Assembly (NCBI GenBank): GCA_019359175.1
Contig: JAHHHU010000006.1
Span: 124,001 to 188,000 of the forward strand
Direction: 5' to 3'
Source of the DNA: Phormidium tanganyikae FI6-MK23
Lineage (GTDB): Bacteria; Cyanobacteriota; Cyanobacteriia; Leptolyngbyales; Leptolyngbyaceae
DNA length: 64,000 nt
The notes under the pieces are model-generated. The model saw nothing but the letters and a program-made list of their open reading frames with translations. It did no database searches and was not told the DNA's origin. This document shows, piece by piece, positions 16,383-24,694 of the stretch (its first letter is position 1; each line of letters starts with the position of its first letter). A program made the translations under genes and the position numbers.

Positions 16383-17669
16383 GTGCAAGTTGTTAAGGAA
16401 TATGTGCGGCGTTGGTATGAAAGTGAACTCGACCCGGATGAGTATCTCTGTCATCAGCGCCAGGGAAACATGGTGGAAATTGAGGAGGCTGAAACCGGAC
16501 AGCGGCGCACTGTTCTTACTTTTTGCACAAACGATGTCTTGGGACTGACCCAAAACGAATCGGTGAAACAAGCCGCGATCGATGCAATTTTCCAATACGG
16601 AACCTCGAATAGTTCAACTTCGGTGTTGAGTGGTCGAATTGGTCTACATCGCCAGCTTGAGAACGAGGTGTCGAGCTTCAAGCATTTACCGCATACTCAG
16701 CTTTTTCTCAATGCGTGGATGGGAATGCAGGCGTTAATGGATGCCTTTTGCCATTTGGCGATTCCGGTTCCGGGATTTGAGCATACGCGCGAAACGTTGA
16801 TTATGACCGATGTGCTAAATCACGGCTGTATCGTGTCTGCATTAGCTCATGCGGGAACGCGATCGGGAAAACTTTTCGGCTATAGTCCTAGAGTTCGAGT
16901 CAAAGCTTACCGCCACTGCGATATGGAAGATCTAGCACGAAAATTGAAGCGCTATGTTCAGCCCGGCGATCGGATCATGGTCGTATCAGATGCGGTGTTT
17001 TCGATGGACGGCGATATCGCACCGCTGCCAGAAATGATCGAAATTCTGTCGAACTACCCTGATAGCACCTTGCTGATGGACGAAGCCCACGCGACGGGTG
17101 CGCTCGGAGCGACAGGACGTGGGATTTATGAGCATTTTGGACTGAAGCCGCAGGATGCGATCGATCGAGGAATCAATCCGCTGATTCTTTCAACCTTTGC
17201 GAAGTTTGGTGCATCGGTGGGAGCGGCAATCAGTACGCACGTTGAAGAACTGAAGCCGTTGATGAACTGTTCACCGACTTCGATCGGGACTTGTTCGCTC
17301 GCGCCTCCTTTGACCGCAGCAGCGTTGCAGAGTTTCCGTACTGTGCAGGAGCAACCGGAATTAGTATCGCGCTTGCAGGAAAGTACGCGGTATCTACGGT
17401 CGCGTTTAGCGGCTCAAGGATTTGAAGCTATCGGTGAAACGAATGTAGTTCCCGTGCTTTTGCCGACTGAACTCAATCCGAAAACATTCGCGCGTGAGCT
17501 ACTAGATTTGGGAATTTGGGTGTCTCCGATTTGGTTTATTGCCAAGCCGAGAATTCGAATTACGGTGAATGCACTGCACACTCGCGAGGAGATGGATTGT
17601 CTGGTCACAGGAATGCTGAAGGTGCGAGAGTTGATGTATAAGCAAGAAACCGCGACGATCAGCGCGTAG
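16383..17669 (+). CDS. Alpha-oxoamine synthase-family PLP enzyme (BioF/KBL/CqsA-like)
   Basis: 428-aa fold-type I PLP enzyme of the alpha-oxoamine synthase group, which condenses an amino acid with an acyl thioester. Visible: TFCTNDVLGLT, SVLSGRIGLHRQLE, the cofactor Asp and His in LLMDEAHATGALGATGRG, and the lysine segment STFAKFGASVGAAI. The lysine segment differs from the T-x-x-K-A form of BioF (8-amino-7-oxononanoate synthase), and an insertion around IPVPGFEHTRETL is unusual, so I do not call it BioF. Alternatives are a CqsA-like autoinducer synthase or a sphingoid-base-type enzyme. Start is GTG with GAGGAG about 7 bp upstream. Confidence 0.78.
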   Translation: MQVVKEYVRRWYESELDPDEYLCHQRQGNMVEIEEAETGQRRTVLTFCTNDVLGLTQNESVKQAAIDAIFQYGTSNSSTSVLSGRIGLHRQLENEVSSFKHLPHTQLFLNAWMGMQALMDAFCHLAIPVPGFEHTRETLIMTDVLNHGCIVSALAHAGTRSGKLFGYSPRVRVKAYRHCDMEDLARKLKRYVQPGDRIMVVSDAVFSMDGDIAPLPEMIEILSNYPDSTLLMDEAHATGALGATGRGIYEHFGLKPQDAIDRGINPLILSTFAKFGASVGAAISTHVEELKPLMNCSPTSIGTCSLAPPLTAAALQSFRTVQEQPELVSRLQESTRYLRSRLAAQGFEAIGETNVVPVLLPTELNPKTFARELLDLGIWVSPIWFIAKPRIRITVNALHTREEMDCLVTGMLKVRELMYKQETATISA

Positions 17670-17731
17670 ATTCTTGTGAGTGCATTCTTCGTTCTTATCG
17701 CGCCTGTGAGTCAAATTCGGGCTAACAGAAC

Positions 17732-17784
17732 AAAGTCCACTGAAGGGACTGTCACTCGTCTTAGTCCCTTCAGTGGACTTTTTG
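17732..17784 (+). terminator. Long perfect-stem terminator
   Basis: A 19-bp perfect stem (17732-17750 with 17763-17781) with a 12-nt loop is followed by Ts; the stem is much longer than usual. It could terminate transcription from the oxoamine synthase gene and insulate the next one. Confidence 0.85.
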
Positions 17785-17837
17785 GTCGATCGCAGCATTC
17801 CCTCGCACAATGGAATTAGCTTAATGGATTTTTTGAT

Positions 17838-18308
17838 ATGGCTGAATGGTTAGAAAATACGGCTCAAGTCGAAGTCGAAACTCCGATCGATCAAGTGTGG
17901 CAATTTTGGGCGGATTTGGAGCAATTGCCGAACTGGATGAATTGGATTACATCGGTCAAGCTTTTAGAAGGTCAGCCCGAACTCTCACGCTGGACACTCT
18001 CAACCACAGGATTTCAATTTAGCTGGAAGTCTCGCATCACAAAGCAAATTCCCAATCAGATCATTCAGTGGGAATCGATCGATGGTTTGCCAAATCGAGG
18101 AGCCATCCGATTTTACGATCGCGCTGAAAGTACGATCGTGAAAATGACCATTTCCTATGCAGTTCCTGAGATCCTTGCACGGGTGATCAACGCTCCTTTT
18201 GTCGGTCGGTTTGTCGAATCGACCATTCAGGCAGACCTCGATCGATTTCGAGACTATGCGCTAGCTAACCGCGACCGCGCTCCAAAAGAATCATCATCAT
18301 CAAACTGA
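17838..18308 (+). CDS. SRPBCC (START-like) family protein
   Basis: 156-aa polyketide-cyclase/START-fold protein. The characteristic opening is present (TAQVEVETPIDQVWQFWADL, with EQLPNWMNWI right after), as is the C-terminal helix (FVESTIQADLDRFRDYAL). Such proteins bind hydrophobic ligands in a cavity; ligand unknown. The 3' end overlaps the convergent LURP-one-like gene by 44 bp. Confidence 0.83.
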   Translation: MAEWLENTAQVEVETPIDQVWQFWADLEQLPNWMNWITSVKLLEGQPELSRWTLSTTGFQFSWKSRITKQIPNQIIQWESIDGLPNRGAIRFYDRAESTIVKMTISYAVPEILARVINAPFVGRFVESTIQADLDRFRDYALANRDRAPKESSSSN

Positions 18309-18849
18309 GCAAGATTTGCGTTTGTTCTCGATCGTGGACTTGATCGACTTGATGAATGATGAATTTGCGTGACCAAAACGTAGGACGCTTCGACAGCTTC
18401 ATCACGACCCCTGCACCCGAACGGCTCACCAAATAAGTTGGATTGAACAGGTAGCCCGTCACGAAGCTACCAAAAGGCAAATCTGCAACCAATGAATCAA
18501 TCACTTTCACCCAGGGGTTTTCTTCTTCGATCGTGAAAGCAATATTCTCGCCGTCAAAGATATCAAAATGAGCTTTCCACAGCGATTTCATTCCGCGCCG
18601 CTTCACCGCCCCAATCACTTTCCCCGTCGGATCTGAGAAGTTATAGCGGGCAGAAAAATCGATAATACGATCGGCTTTAATCGTGAACAGTTCTTGCGAT
18701 CGTTCGACATCTGCAAAAACGTTGATCACTTCTTTGAGCTTGAAAATTTTTTGCCGCACGTAGAACAGCGGATTCCCTTGAGCATCCGCGATCGTCATTT
18801 GCGGGGTGAGCGACCAAAATTTGAACGTGAAATCTAATGGGTACTGCAT
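18265..18849 (-). CDS. LURP-one/tubby-like (scramblase-related) protein
   Basis: 194-aa protein with a beta-barrel fold of the LURP-one/scramblase-like type: repeating segments such as ADAQGNPLFYVRQKIFKLKE, IDFSARYNFSDPTGKVIGAV and WKAHFDIFDGENIAFTIEEE. There is no transmembrane helix in the body. The C-terminus ends in a run rich in Met and Leu, lying over the neighbouring convergent gene. Function in bacteria is unknown; lipid association is a family guess. Confidence 0.72.
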   Translation of the reverse strand: MQYPLDFTFKFWSLTPQMTIADAQGNPLFYVRQKIFKLKEVINVFADVERSQELFTIKADRIIDFSARYNFSDPTGKVIGAVKRRGMKSLWKAHFDIFDGENIAFTIEEENPWVKVIDSLVADLPFGSFVTGYLFNPTYLVSRSGAGVVMKLSKRPTFWSRKFIIHQVDQVHDREQTQILLSLMMMILLERGRG

Positions 18850-18909
18850 GAATTCAAAGACTGAGAAAACTAACGGCTAGTGTCCCCAAAAAACGCCCAT
18901 CGATACGAT

Positions 18910-19149
18910 CTACCAAGTTGGATCATAGAAAAGATTGATCGTTAGCGCCTCGCGTCCGGGCGGAACGGAAGCAATACAGCTCCGCACCGTTTCACCATCA
19001 TCTAGCTCAACTTCGCAGGCATGACACGATCCCATCAGGCATCCTGTCGGAATCGAAACGCCTGCTCGATCGGCAACTTGCAGCAGCGGTTCGCCCACTT
19101 CAGCATCGACAAAAACATCGTCAGGTAAAAATCGAATGCGAACACTCAT
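18910..19149 (-). CDS. Plant-type 2Fe-2S ferredoxin
   Basis: 79-aa plant-type ferredoxin with the cluster pattern GCLMGSCHACE (C-x4-C-x2-C) and a final Cys in RSCIA. I chose the ATG at 19149 (MSVRIRFLPDD); an in-frame ATG at 19167 would add six residues. The protein is an unusually small variant that lacks the typical long loop before the cluster, similar to ferredoxins of accessory oxygenases. Electron partner unknown. Confidence 0.85.
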   Translation of the reverse strand: MSVRIRFLPDDVFVDAEVGEPLLQVADRAGVSIPTGCLMGSCHACEVELDDGETVRSCIASVPPGREALTINLFYDPTW

Positions 19150-19310
19150 ATCAAAATCTAAAGGCAAAATTCTAAAGAATATCTAAACGCTAAAGGATTT
19201 GGGAAATTTTGCCTTTAGTGTATGAATTAAGGACAAACGGGTACGTTGCACCGAAAGGGTTAGGGATAAAAGCGCATTCAGATTATCTGGTGCGCTTGTT
19301 TTTTTGAAGT

Positions 19311-20783
19311 TTACGGCAGAATCTGCGTGAGGTCGAGATGTGGCTCGATCGAGTCTGCGAGTTGGTCGAGCATCTGTTCGCGCTGTTCTCGATAGTTGGC
19401 AACTCCGGTCGGCAGCGATCGCAATCCCCGCTGTTGGCGCAGACGATTGAGCCAGGCACGCCGCCAAGGCCCGTTGTCGAAGATGCCATGTAGATAAGTG
19501 CCCCAAACGGATTGAGATTCATCGACGACACCCAGATTTGGATCATCAAATAATGCTTTTGTACCTTCGGACTCTTCGAGCAAGCGAGTTCTGCCTTGAT
19601 GAATTTCATACCCAGAGACAGGAAGACCTTCTTGCGGGAAGTTAGAAGTTACACTGCGCTGACGGGCGACTTTTTGACCTGCAATTACCGTTTTAAGCGG
19701 CAACAGTCCTAAGCCGCGATAGCGTCCTTCCTGACCTTCGATGCCTTCTGGATCAGCGAGAATCTTACCGAGCATCTGAAATCCGCCACAAATGCCGAGA
19801 ACTGTTCCTCCGGCTGAAATGTAGTTGTGAAGTTCTTCTGCCATCCCGGATTTATGGAGCGTGATCAGATCCGCGATCGTGGTTTTCGATCCTGGAATAA
19901 TCACTGCATCCGGATGCCCCAAGGATTGCTTCGGATGGAGGTATTTCACATTTACCGAGGGTTCTGATTCGAGCGGGTCAAAGTCGGTAAAGTTGGAAAT
20001 ACGCGGCAAACGAACAATGCCGATCGTAATATCGCCCTTATTATTCGATGAAGGATTGCGATCAAATAAAGAAAGTGAATCTTCCGCCGGGAAAACCTGT
20101 TCAAGCCAGGGAATCACACCGATCACGGGAATACCCGTCTTCTTTTCTAACCATTCGATTCCTGAATCGAGCAGCGATCGCTGACCCCGGAACTTATTAA
20201 TCACTACGCCTTTAATCAGCGCTCGTTCATCTGGATCAAGCAGTTCTAACGTCCCGACCACATGAGCGAAAGCGCCCCCTCGATCGATATCTACAACCAA
20301 AATTGTCGGCGCATTCAAATACTTTGCGACTCGCATATTGGTTAAGTCGCGATGCTTTAAGTTGATTTCCGCCGGACTTCCTGCCCCTTCACAAACGACA
20401 AGATCGAATTCTTCGCTGATGCGTTTGAGAGAATCTTCGATCGCGCTCCAGCCCGCCTCAAAGAAATTCTCGTAATAATCGACGGCAGTGGTTCGCCCAA
20501 CGACGCGCCCCTTGACAATCACTTGAGAAGTCATATCGCCTTGAGGCTTGAGCAAAATCGGATTCATCTCGACCCAAGGCTGAACTCCTGCTGCCCAAGC
20601 TTGCACCGCTTGAGCGTATCCAATCTCGCCTCCGTTTGCGGTGACGTAAGAGTTAAGCGCCATATTTTGCCCCTTAAACGGAGCGACTCGGAACCCTCTA
20701 CGCGACAGAATCCGACAGAGCGCGGTAGCGACCATCGATTTTCCTGCGTGAGACGTGGTTCCTACTACCATGACTGCTTTCAT
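19311..20783 (-). CDS. cobQ: Cobyric acid synthase
   Basis: Glutamine-dependent amidotransferase that amidates four carboxyl groups of adenosylcobyrinate a,c-diamide in cobalamin synthesis. The 490-aa protein has the ATP-binding N-terminus MVVGTTSHAGKSMV, the DRGGAFAHVVGT segment, and a C-terminal class-I glutaminase domain with nucleophile Cys in LGICGGFQMLG and the His in GTYLHGIFDN. Full length. With cbiT at 1.7 kb it confirms B12 synthesis; the genes are not clustered, as is common in cyanobacteria. Confidence 0.97.
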   Translation of the reverse strand: MKAVMVVGTTSHAGKSMVATALCRILSRRGFRVAPFKGQNMALNSYVTANGGEIGYAQAVQAWAAGVQPWVEMNPILLKPQGDMTSQVIVKGRVVGRTTAVDYYENFFEAGWSAIEDSLKRISEEFDLVVCEGAGSPAEINLKHRDLTNMRVAKYLNAPTILVVDIDRGGAFAHVVGTLELLDPDERALIKGVVINKFRGQRSLLDSGIEWLEKKTGIPVIGVIPWLEQVFPAEDSLSLFDRNPSSNNKGDITIGIVRLPRISNFTDFDPLESEPSVNVKYLHPKQSLGHPDAVIIPGSKTTIADLITLHKSGMAEELHNYISAGGTVLGICGGFQMLGKILADPEGIEGQEGRYRGLGLLPLKTVIAGQKVARQRSVTSNFPQEGLPVSGYEIHQGRTRLLEESEGTKALFDDPNLGVVDESQSVWGTYLHGIFDNGPWRRAWLNRLRQQRGLRSLPTGVANYREQREQMLDQLADSIEPHLDLTQILP

Positions 20784-20814
20784 TAATTCACCTCCGGATA
20801 GGGTAAGGATTGAT

Positions 20815-21216
20815 CTAAAACGGGAGTCGGAGCCAGCGGTTTAGGGCATTGAGAAGACGATCGCCAAAATTTGCTTTGCCATATCCACCGACGGATTGCC
20901 ATTGCTGAACGAGATGCCGACCGAGCGGCGTGAGGCGAAAACTATCGGTCAGTCCTTGCCCGTCTACTTCGCGCCGCAGAATTCCGACTTGAATCAGCCA
21001 GAGCAGTTCACCGTCTGCCGCAAGTTCTGAGAGCGATCGCTTACTGTATTGGTTGCGAATCCCGGCTGTGCCTGCGACAGCGCCGAGTGCGACACTGTGA
21101 TCCAGCATGATCGCGTAAAACTTGAGCCGAAAGGGGGCACAACGAACGGCCCGATTCGCCCGATCGAGGGTTTTCTGCGGATAGTGAAAGGCGGGATTGG
21201 AAGTCGTCGGGGTCAT
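20815..21216 (-). CDS. Npun_F0494-like cyanobacterial protein
   Basis: 133-aa cyanobacteria-specific protein. The core RANRAVRCAPFRLKFYAIM, LSELAADGELLWLIQVGIL and REVDGQGLTDSFRLTPLG is characteristic of the family I know as Npun_F0494. The middle resembles a winged-helix fold, so nucleic-acid binding is possible but unproven. It lies 31 bp upstream of cobQ on the same strand and may be co-transcribed. Confidence 0.68.
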   Translation of the reverse strand: MTPTTSNPAFHYPQKTLDRANRAVRCAPFRLKFYAIMLDHSVALGAVAGTAGIRNQYSKRSLSELAADGELLWLIQVGILRREVDGQGLTDSFRLTPLGRHLVQQWQSVGGYGKANFGDRLLNALNRWLRLPF

Positions 21217-21464
21217 CAGTAATCGTGACTAAGTTTGATAAAGCTGTGATGAATTTCTAACAGATTCAGCCTCTATTATTGACAAAAATAATTTTTATTT
21301 GCGAGGTTTGAATGATCGAGTTTTCTAACCCAAGCAAATCCACAACATTTTTCTCAACTTTTGGCACTGAATCCGGGCGAAGTTCGCTTATTAACTCAGT
21401 AATTTTGCCAGTTAATCGATGTTTTTTGTAAAAGAGTGTGGTTTGGGGATTTGTCGATCGCGAA

Positions 21465-22337
21465 TTAGCGAGTTTTACGATCGACAAATTCATTTAATCC
21501 CTCGCCAAATAACGACAGCCCCACGACCAAAAAAGTCATGGCTAATCCGGGAAACAATGCTGTCCACCAGATTCCCCCGGTCGAGAGCGCGTCTAATGCT
21601 TCTCTCAAATCGTGTCCCCACTCTGGCACTTCATCGGGCAATCCCAATCCCAAAAATCCCAATCCGCCCAAGGTTAAAATTGCATCCGCCGCATTCAATG
21701 TAAATAAAACTGGAACGCTTTGAATGACATTAGCAAATAGATACTTTGACAACACTCGCCAAGTAGAAGCGCCCATCGCTTGAGCCGCTTCGATGAAGAG
21801 TTCAGTCTTGACGCTCACGGTTTGATTGCGAACCACTCGATAATACTGCGGTATGTAGGCGATACTCAGCGCGATCGCAGCATTAAACACCCCCCGCCCA
21901 ACCACAAATGCCAACGTAACCGAGAGCAATAATCCAGGCAGCGTGTAGATCGTATCCATCAGAAACAACAAAGCTCGATCGAGCTTTCCGCCCCGATATC
22001 CACTGAGCATTCCCAAGGGCACACCGACGACCAGACTCAATGCGGTTGCGAGAATTACGACTTGAATCGCTGCTTGCGTACCAAATAAGGTGCGTGAAAA
22101 GACATCGTAGCCTAAGCTCGATGTACCAAACCAATGTCTCATGTTGGGTGCGACATGAGGGGGATTATCGAGGAATTCAGTTGGATTTTGGATTAGCCCG
22201 ATCGCTTGAAGAATCGGTGCAAGGAAAGCAATGGCGATAAACACGAGAACGATCACCGCTCCAATTCGCATCATTTGACGAGAGAGCGAGGGGCGTTCTG
22301 TGGCGTTAAAGAAGCGGGGGAGACGAATCGAGGTCAT
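21465..22337 (-). CDS. ABC transporter permease, DppC/OppC type
   Basis: Inner-membrane permease of a peptide/nickel-type ABC importer, 290 aa. An N-terminal OppC_N-type helix (GAVIVLVFIAIAFLAPIL) is followed by the binding-protein-dependent transport domain with about five helices. The EAA loop (EAAQAMGASTWRVLSKYLF) contacts an ATPase not encoded here. The GTSSLGYDVFSRTLFG segment is typical. Alternative start at 22382. An isolated permease gene is usual for scattered cyanobacterial transporters. Confidence 0.88.
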   Translation of the reverse strand: MTSIRLPRFFNATERPSLSRQMMRIGAVIVLVFIAIAFLAPILQAIGLIQNPTEFLDNPPHVAPNMRHWFGTSSLGYDVFSRTLFGTQAAIQVVILATALSLVVGVPLGMLSGYRGGKLDRALLFLMDTIYTLPGLLLSVTLAFVVGRGVFNAAIALSIAYIPQYYRVVRNQTVSVKTELFIEAAQAMGASTWRVLSKYLFANVIQSVPVLFTLNAADAILTLGGLGFLGLGLPDEVPEWGHDLREALDALSTGGIWWTALFPGLAMTFLVVGLSLFGEGLNEFVDRKTR

Positions 22338-22520
22338 AACGTGAGGAGGGGAAGCACGATCGTAAATTGATTCGCCTATCATACTGGCATTGGATCAAGC
22401 TGCGATCGCATCCAAAGACTTGCTTGAGAAAAACGGCAAATCTTTATTCGATGCAATCTACACCAGAAACTTTCAGCTTTCTACTACAGTCAGGAAAGAA
22501 CTCTTGAATCAATACGATCG

Positions 22521-22865
22521 ATGATTTGGACTTTTCTTATCGCTCTTTACGGGTTATTCGTTGCGATCGGCGGCATTATTGGCTACTCAAAAGCGAGAAG
22601 CCGCGTTTCTCTGATCACAGGATTGGGTAGCGCGGTTGGTCTGTGGATTGCTGCTTATGCGACGTTAAGCAATCGAGTGAGTGGGTTGCTGCTTGCGACG
22701 TTGATTGCGATTTCGCTTGCGATCTTTTTTAGTTTTCGCTGGTCAACGACTCGTAAATTTATGCCTGCCGGATTGATGACGCTTCTGAGTGCGATCGCGA
22801 CGATCGGGTTTGCTGCTGGCGTGGTGATGACTTGGGTAATGGCGCTGGATGTCCGATCATATTAG
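22521..22865 (+). CDS. TMEM14-family membrane protein
   Basis: 114-aa integral membrane protein with four hydrophobic helices, matching the TMEM14/UPF0136 family: LYGLFVAIGGIIGYSKARS, then SLITGLGSAVGLW and a C-terminal GFAAGVVMTWVM. In plants, homologues (FAX proteins) export fatty acids from plastids; a similar role here is an inference. ATG at 22521; no strong ribosome binding site. Confidence 0.82.
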   Translation: MIWTFLIALYGLFVAIGGIIGYSKARSRVSLITGLGSAVGLWIAAYATLSNRVSGLLLATLIAISLAIFFSFRWSTTRKFMPAGLMTLLSAIATIGFAAGVVMTWVMALDVRSY

Positions 22866-22905
22866 CTTTGATCGACAAAAAACCAGATCTAGAACTGCGA
22901 TCGTC

Positions 22906-23523
22906 CTAATCCACGTACCCAAGTCCCCAAATGATCACGTTTGAAATCGCCCAAGTCACCCCAGACACAATCAAGCCAGCCACAAAATAAGGCATCGCTT
23001 TTGAGAAGTTCAGCCAGCCGAAGAGAAACGTTAGCATTCCCGCTGCGATCGCGATTCCCGTCGCCAGCATTAGCAAACGAGCCTCCCCCACGATATGCAA
23101 AAAGAAATTACGCTGTGGATATTGTTCTCTCAAATTCTCGATCTGTTCAGCAATCAAGCCTAAATTGCTCTCTGTTTTGAGTACAGGCATCCAACCGCCA
23201 ATAATCAGCGCGTGAAACTCTCCCTTACAATCGGCAGTTTGACCTGCATAAGATAACTGGCACTGCTTCACTTCTTGCGATCGCGATGTCAGCGTCAATT
23301 CTAAAGGACGACCCAAAAGCGAAATTTGACATTGATCCTGCTGTCCGATTTGAGTACAAGAAATCGCTTGTCCTGGAATAAACAGAGATCGAATCTGTAC
23401 CCCTGCAACTCGTCCACCGAGCGGCATCGGCGCATGAAGCATCAACTGAATCATCAACGCATTCACGAAAACGACGAAAATTGCGATCGTAGAGTACAAA
23501 AAGAAGCGAACCGTTCGACGCAT
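22906..23523 (-). CDS. Membrane protein of unknown function
   Basis: 205-aa protein with an N-terminal transmembrane helix (FLYSTIAIFVVFVNALMIQL), a soluble periplasmic-like section with four cysteines (ISCTQIGQQDQC, KQCQLSYAGQTADC) that could form two disulfides, and two or three C-terminal helices. No known family recognised. It is encoded on its own between convergent and same-strand genes. Confidence 0.65.
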   Translation of the reverse strand: MRRTVRFFLYSTIAIFVVFVNALMIQLMLHAPMPLGGRVAGVQIRSLFIPGQAISCTQIGQQDQCQISLLGRPLELTLTSRSQEVKQCQLSYAGQTADCKGEFHALIIGGWMPVLKTESNLGLIAEQIENLREQYPQRNFFLHIVGEARLLMLATGIAIAAGMLTFLFGWLNFSKAMPYFVAGLIVSGVTWAISNVIIWGLGYVD

Positions 23524-23605
23524 AGGATTTTTCCGCCAATAATGAACTTCTGGATCACTCTTGCCCGCTCAAAGTTCCGTGATCAGGTCGAGATACACCT
23601 AATTT

Positions 23606-24478
23606 TTATTCAGGCTGCCTTAATTGCTGAATTTCTGCGATCGTTAAATCTGTCATTTGCGAGATCGCGGCATCGTCCATCACCTCAAGCATTCGCCGAG
23701 CAATCTCTCGTCTTGCTTGTTGATCGCCCTGCTGTTTACCCTGCTGAATTCCCTGCTTCAAAGCTTGATTCGTTGCTTTGACGATCGCGCCTCGCTGATC
23801 CTGAATGAAAAATTCCTGATGCTCTAATTCGTCTAACTCTTCTGGAGTCAGCCGCGCCTGATTTGCAATCTCAAACGCCTGCTGAATTTCTAGCACTGCT
23901 CCCATCGCCTCCGGCACAGTGCGTAAATCCGGCGCGTGTTGCAGAAAATAAATCCACTTATCCGTCAGTGTCTCTAACTCCTCTAAGCTGCGCTTGAACT
24001 TCGGTAATTCAACAAACGCCAACTCTAAATCTCCGATCGGATAATTCACCAAACACTCTTTCTCCTTCAATGCAAAGTGAGAAATCGGTGTCTCAATGTC
24101 ATCAAACATCTCGAAATCTGTAATCGTCAGCGCAATCACTGGATTCAGACTTGAATACGCTGCGCCTGCTCCCAATTGAATTGAATACGCTTTTGCAGCA
24201 TTGTAGAGAATCCGCTTTTCAAACCCCTCAACGTTTAGAACTTGCATTTCAATGATCACCGTCTCCCCTGTGCTGAGAAGCGCCTTGACATCAAGATAAG
24301 TCTCTTTAACACCGCGAATTTTGGGAGCCTGGTAGGGATTGAGAATCGTTAGGTCTTTTATCGTTGGCTGACCTTGAAACAGAATCGCATTCAAGAAGCT
24401 GATCAAAATCGCGTGACTCTGATCAGAGCCGAAAATCTTTTTGAAGGCGAAGTCCGTTTTAGGATTGATGAAAACCAC
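23606..24478 (-). CDS. Rpn-family recombination-promoting nuclease / PD-(D/E)XK transposase-like
   Basis: 290-aa member of the Rpn/PDDEXK nuclease family, very common in cyanobacteria. It opens with the signature INPKTDFAFKKIFGSD. The nuclease core is KETYLDVKALLSTGETVIIEMQ (acidic D, then the E-x-Q form of the ExK motif), with YNAAKAYSIQL after it. The C-terminus is a Gln-rich linker and a helix (ARRMLEVMDD). The longer frame begins at 24634, but GTG at 24478 has an AGGAG site 7 bp upstream and fits the family N-terminus; the extra codons are derived from the hairpin repeat. Confidence 0.83.
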   Translation of the reverse strand: MVFINPKTDFAFKKIFGSDQSHAILISFLNAILFQGQPTIKDLTILNPYQAPKIRGVKETYLDVKALLSTGETVIIEMQVLNVEGFEKRILYNAAKAYSIQLGAGAAYSSLNPVIALTITDFEMFDDIETPISHFALKEKECLVNYPIGDLELAFVELPKFKRSLEELETLTDKWIYFLQHAPDLRTVPEAMGAVLEIQQAFEIANQARLTPEELDELEHQEFFIQDQRGAIVKATNQALKQGIQQGKQQGDQQARREIARRMLEVMDDAAISQMTDLTIAEIQQLRQPE

Positions 24479-24524
24479 GATCGTTCTCCTATTAAGGAAT
24501 GTGGATTCACGAATGCCGAGATCT

Positions 24525-24621
24525 TCGCCCTCATCCCCTAGCCCCTTCTCCCAAATTGGGAGAAGGGGAATCGGACTCTTGCTCCCTCTCCCAAATTGGG
24601 AGAGGGTTGGGGTGAGGGCGA
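24525..24621. repeat. Double-hairpin dispersed repeat (MITE-like)
   Basis: Two nearly identical palindromes lie in tandem: 24542-24568 and 24584-24606, both with the core TCTCCCAAATTGGGAGA. They are bracketed by complementary arms TCGCCCTCA (24525-24533) and TGAGGGCGA (24613-24621). Similar 'CTCTCCCAAATTGGGAGAG' elements are widespread in cyanobacterial intergenic regions. This copy sits just upstream of the Rpn-like nuclease start. Confidence 0.85.
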
Positions 24622-24694
24622 GATAACCCCGCAATGATGGAATCTATTTTCGATCCTAAGCTGCCCAATGGATTCAGCTTACCGCATGGAAAAG

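Noticed and set aside
24479..24634. N-terminal extension of the Rpn-like nuclease
   Set aside because: The added codons derive from the double-hairpin repeat; GTG 24478 has a good ribosome binding site and fits the family start.
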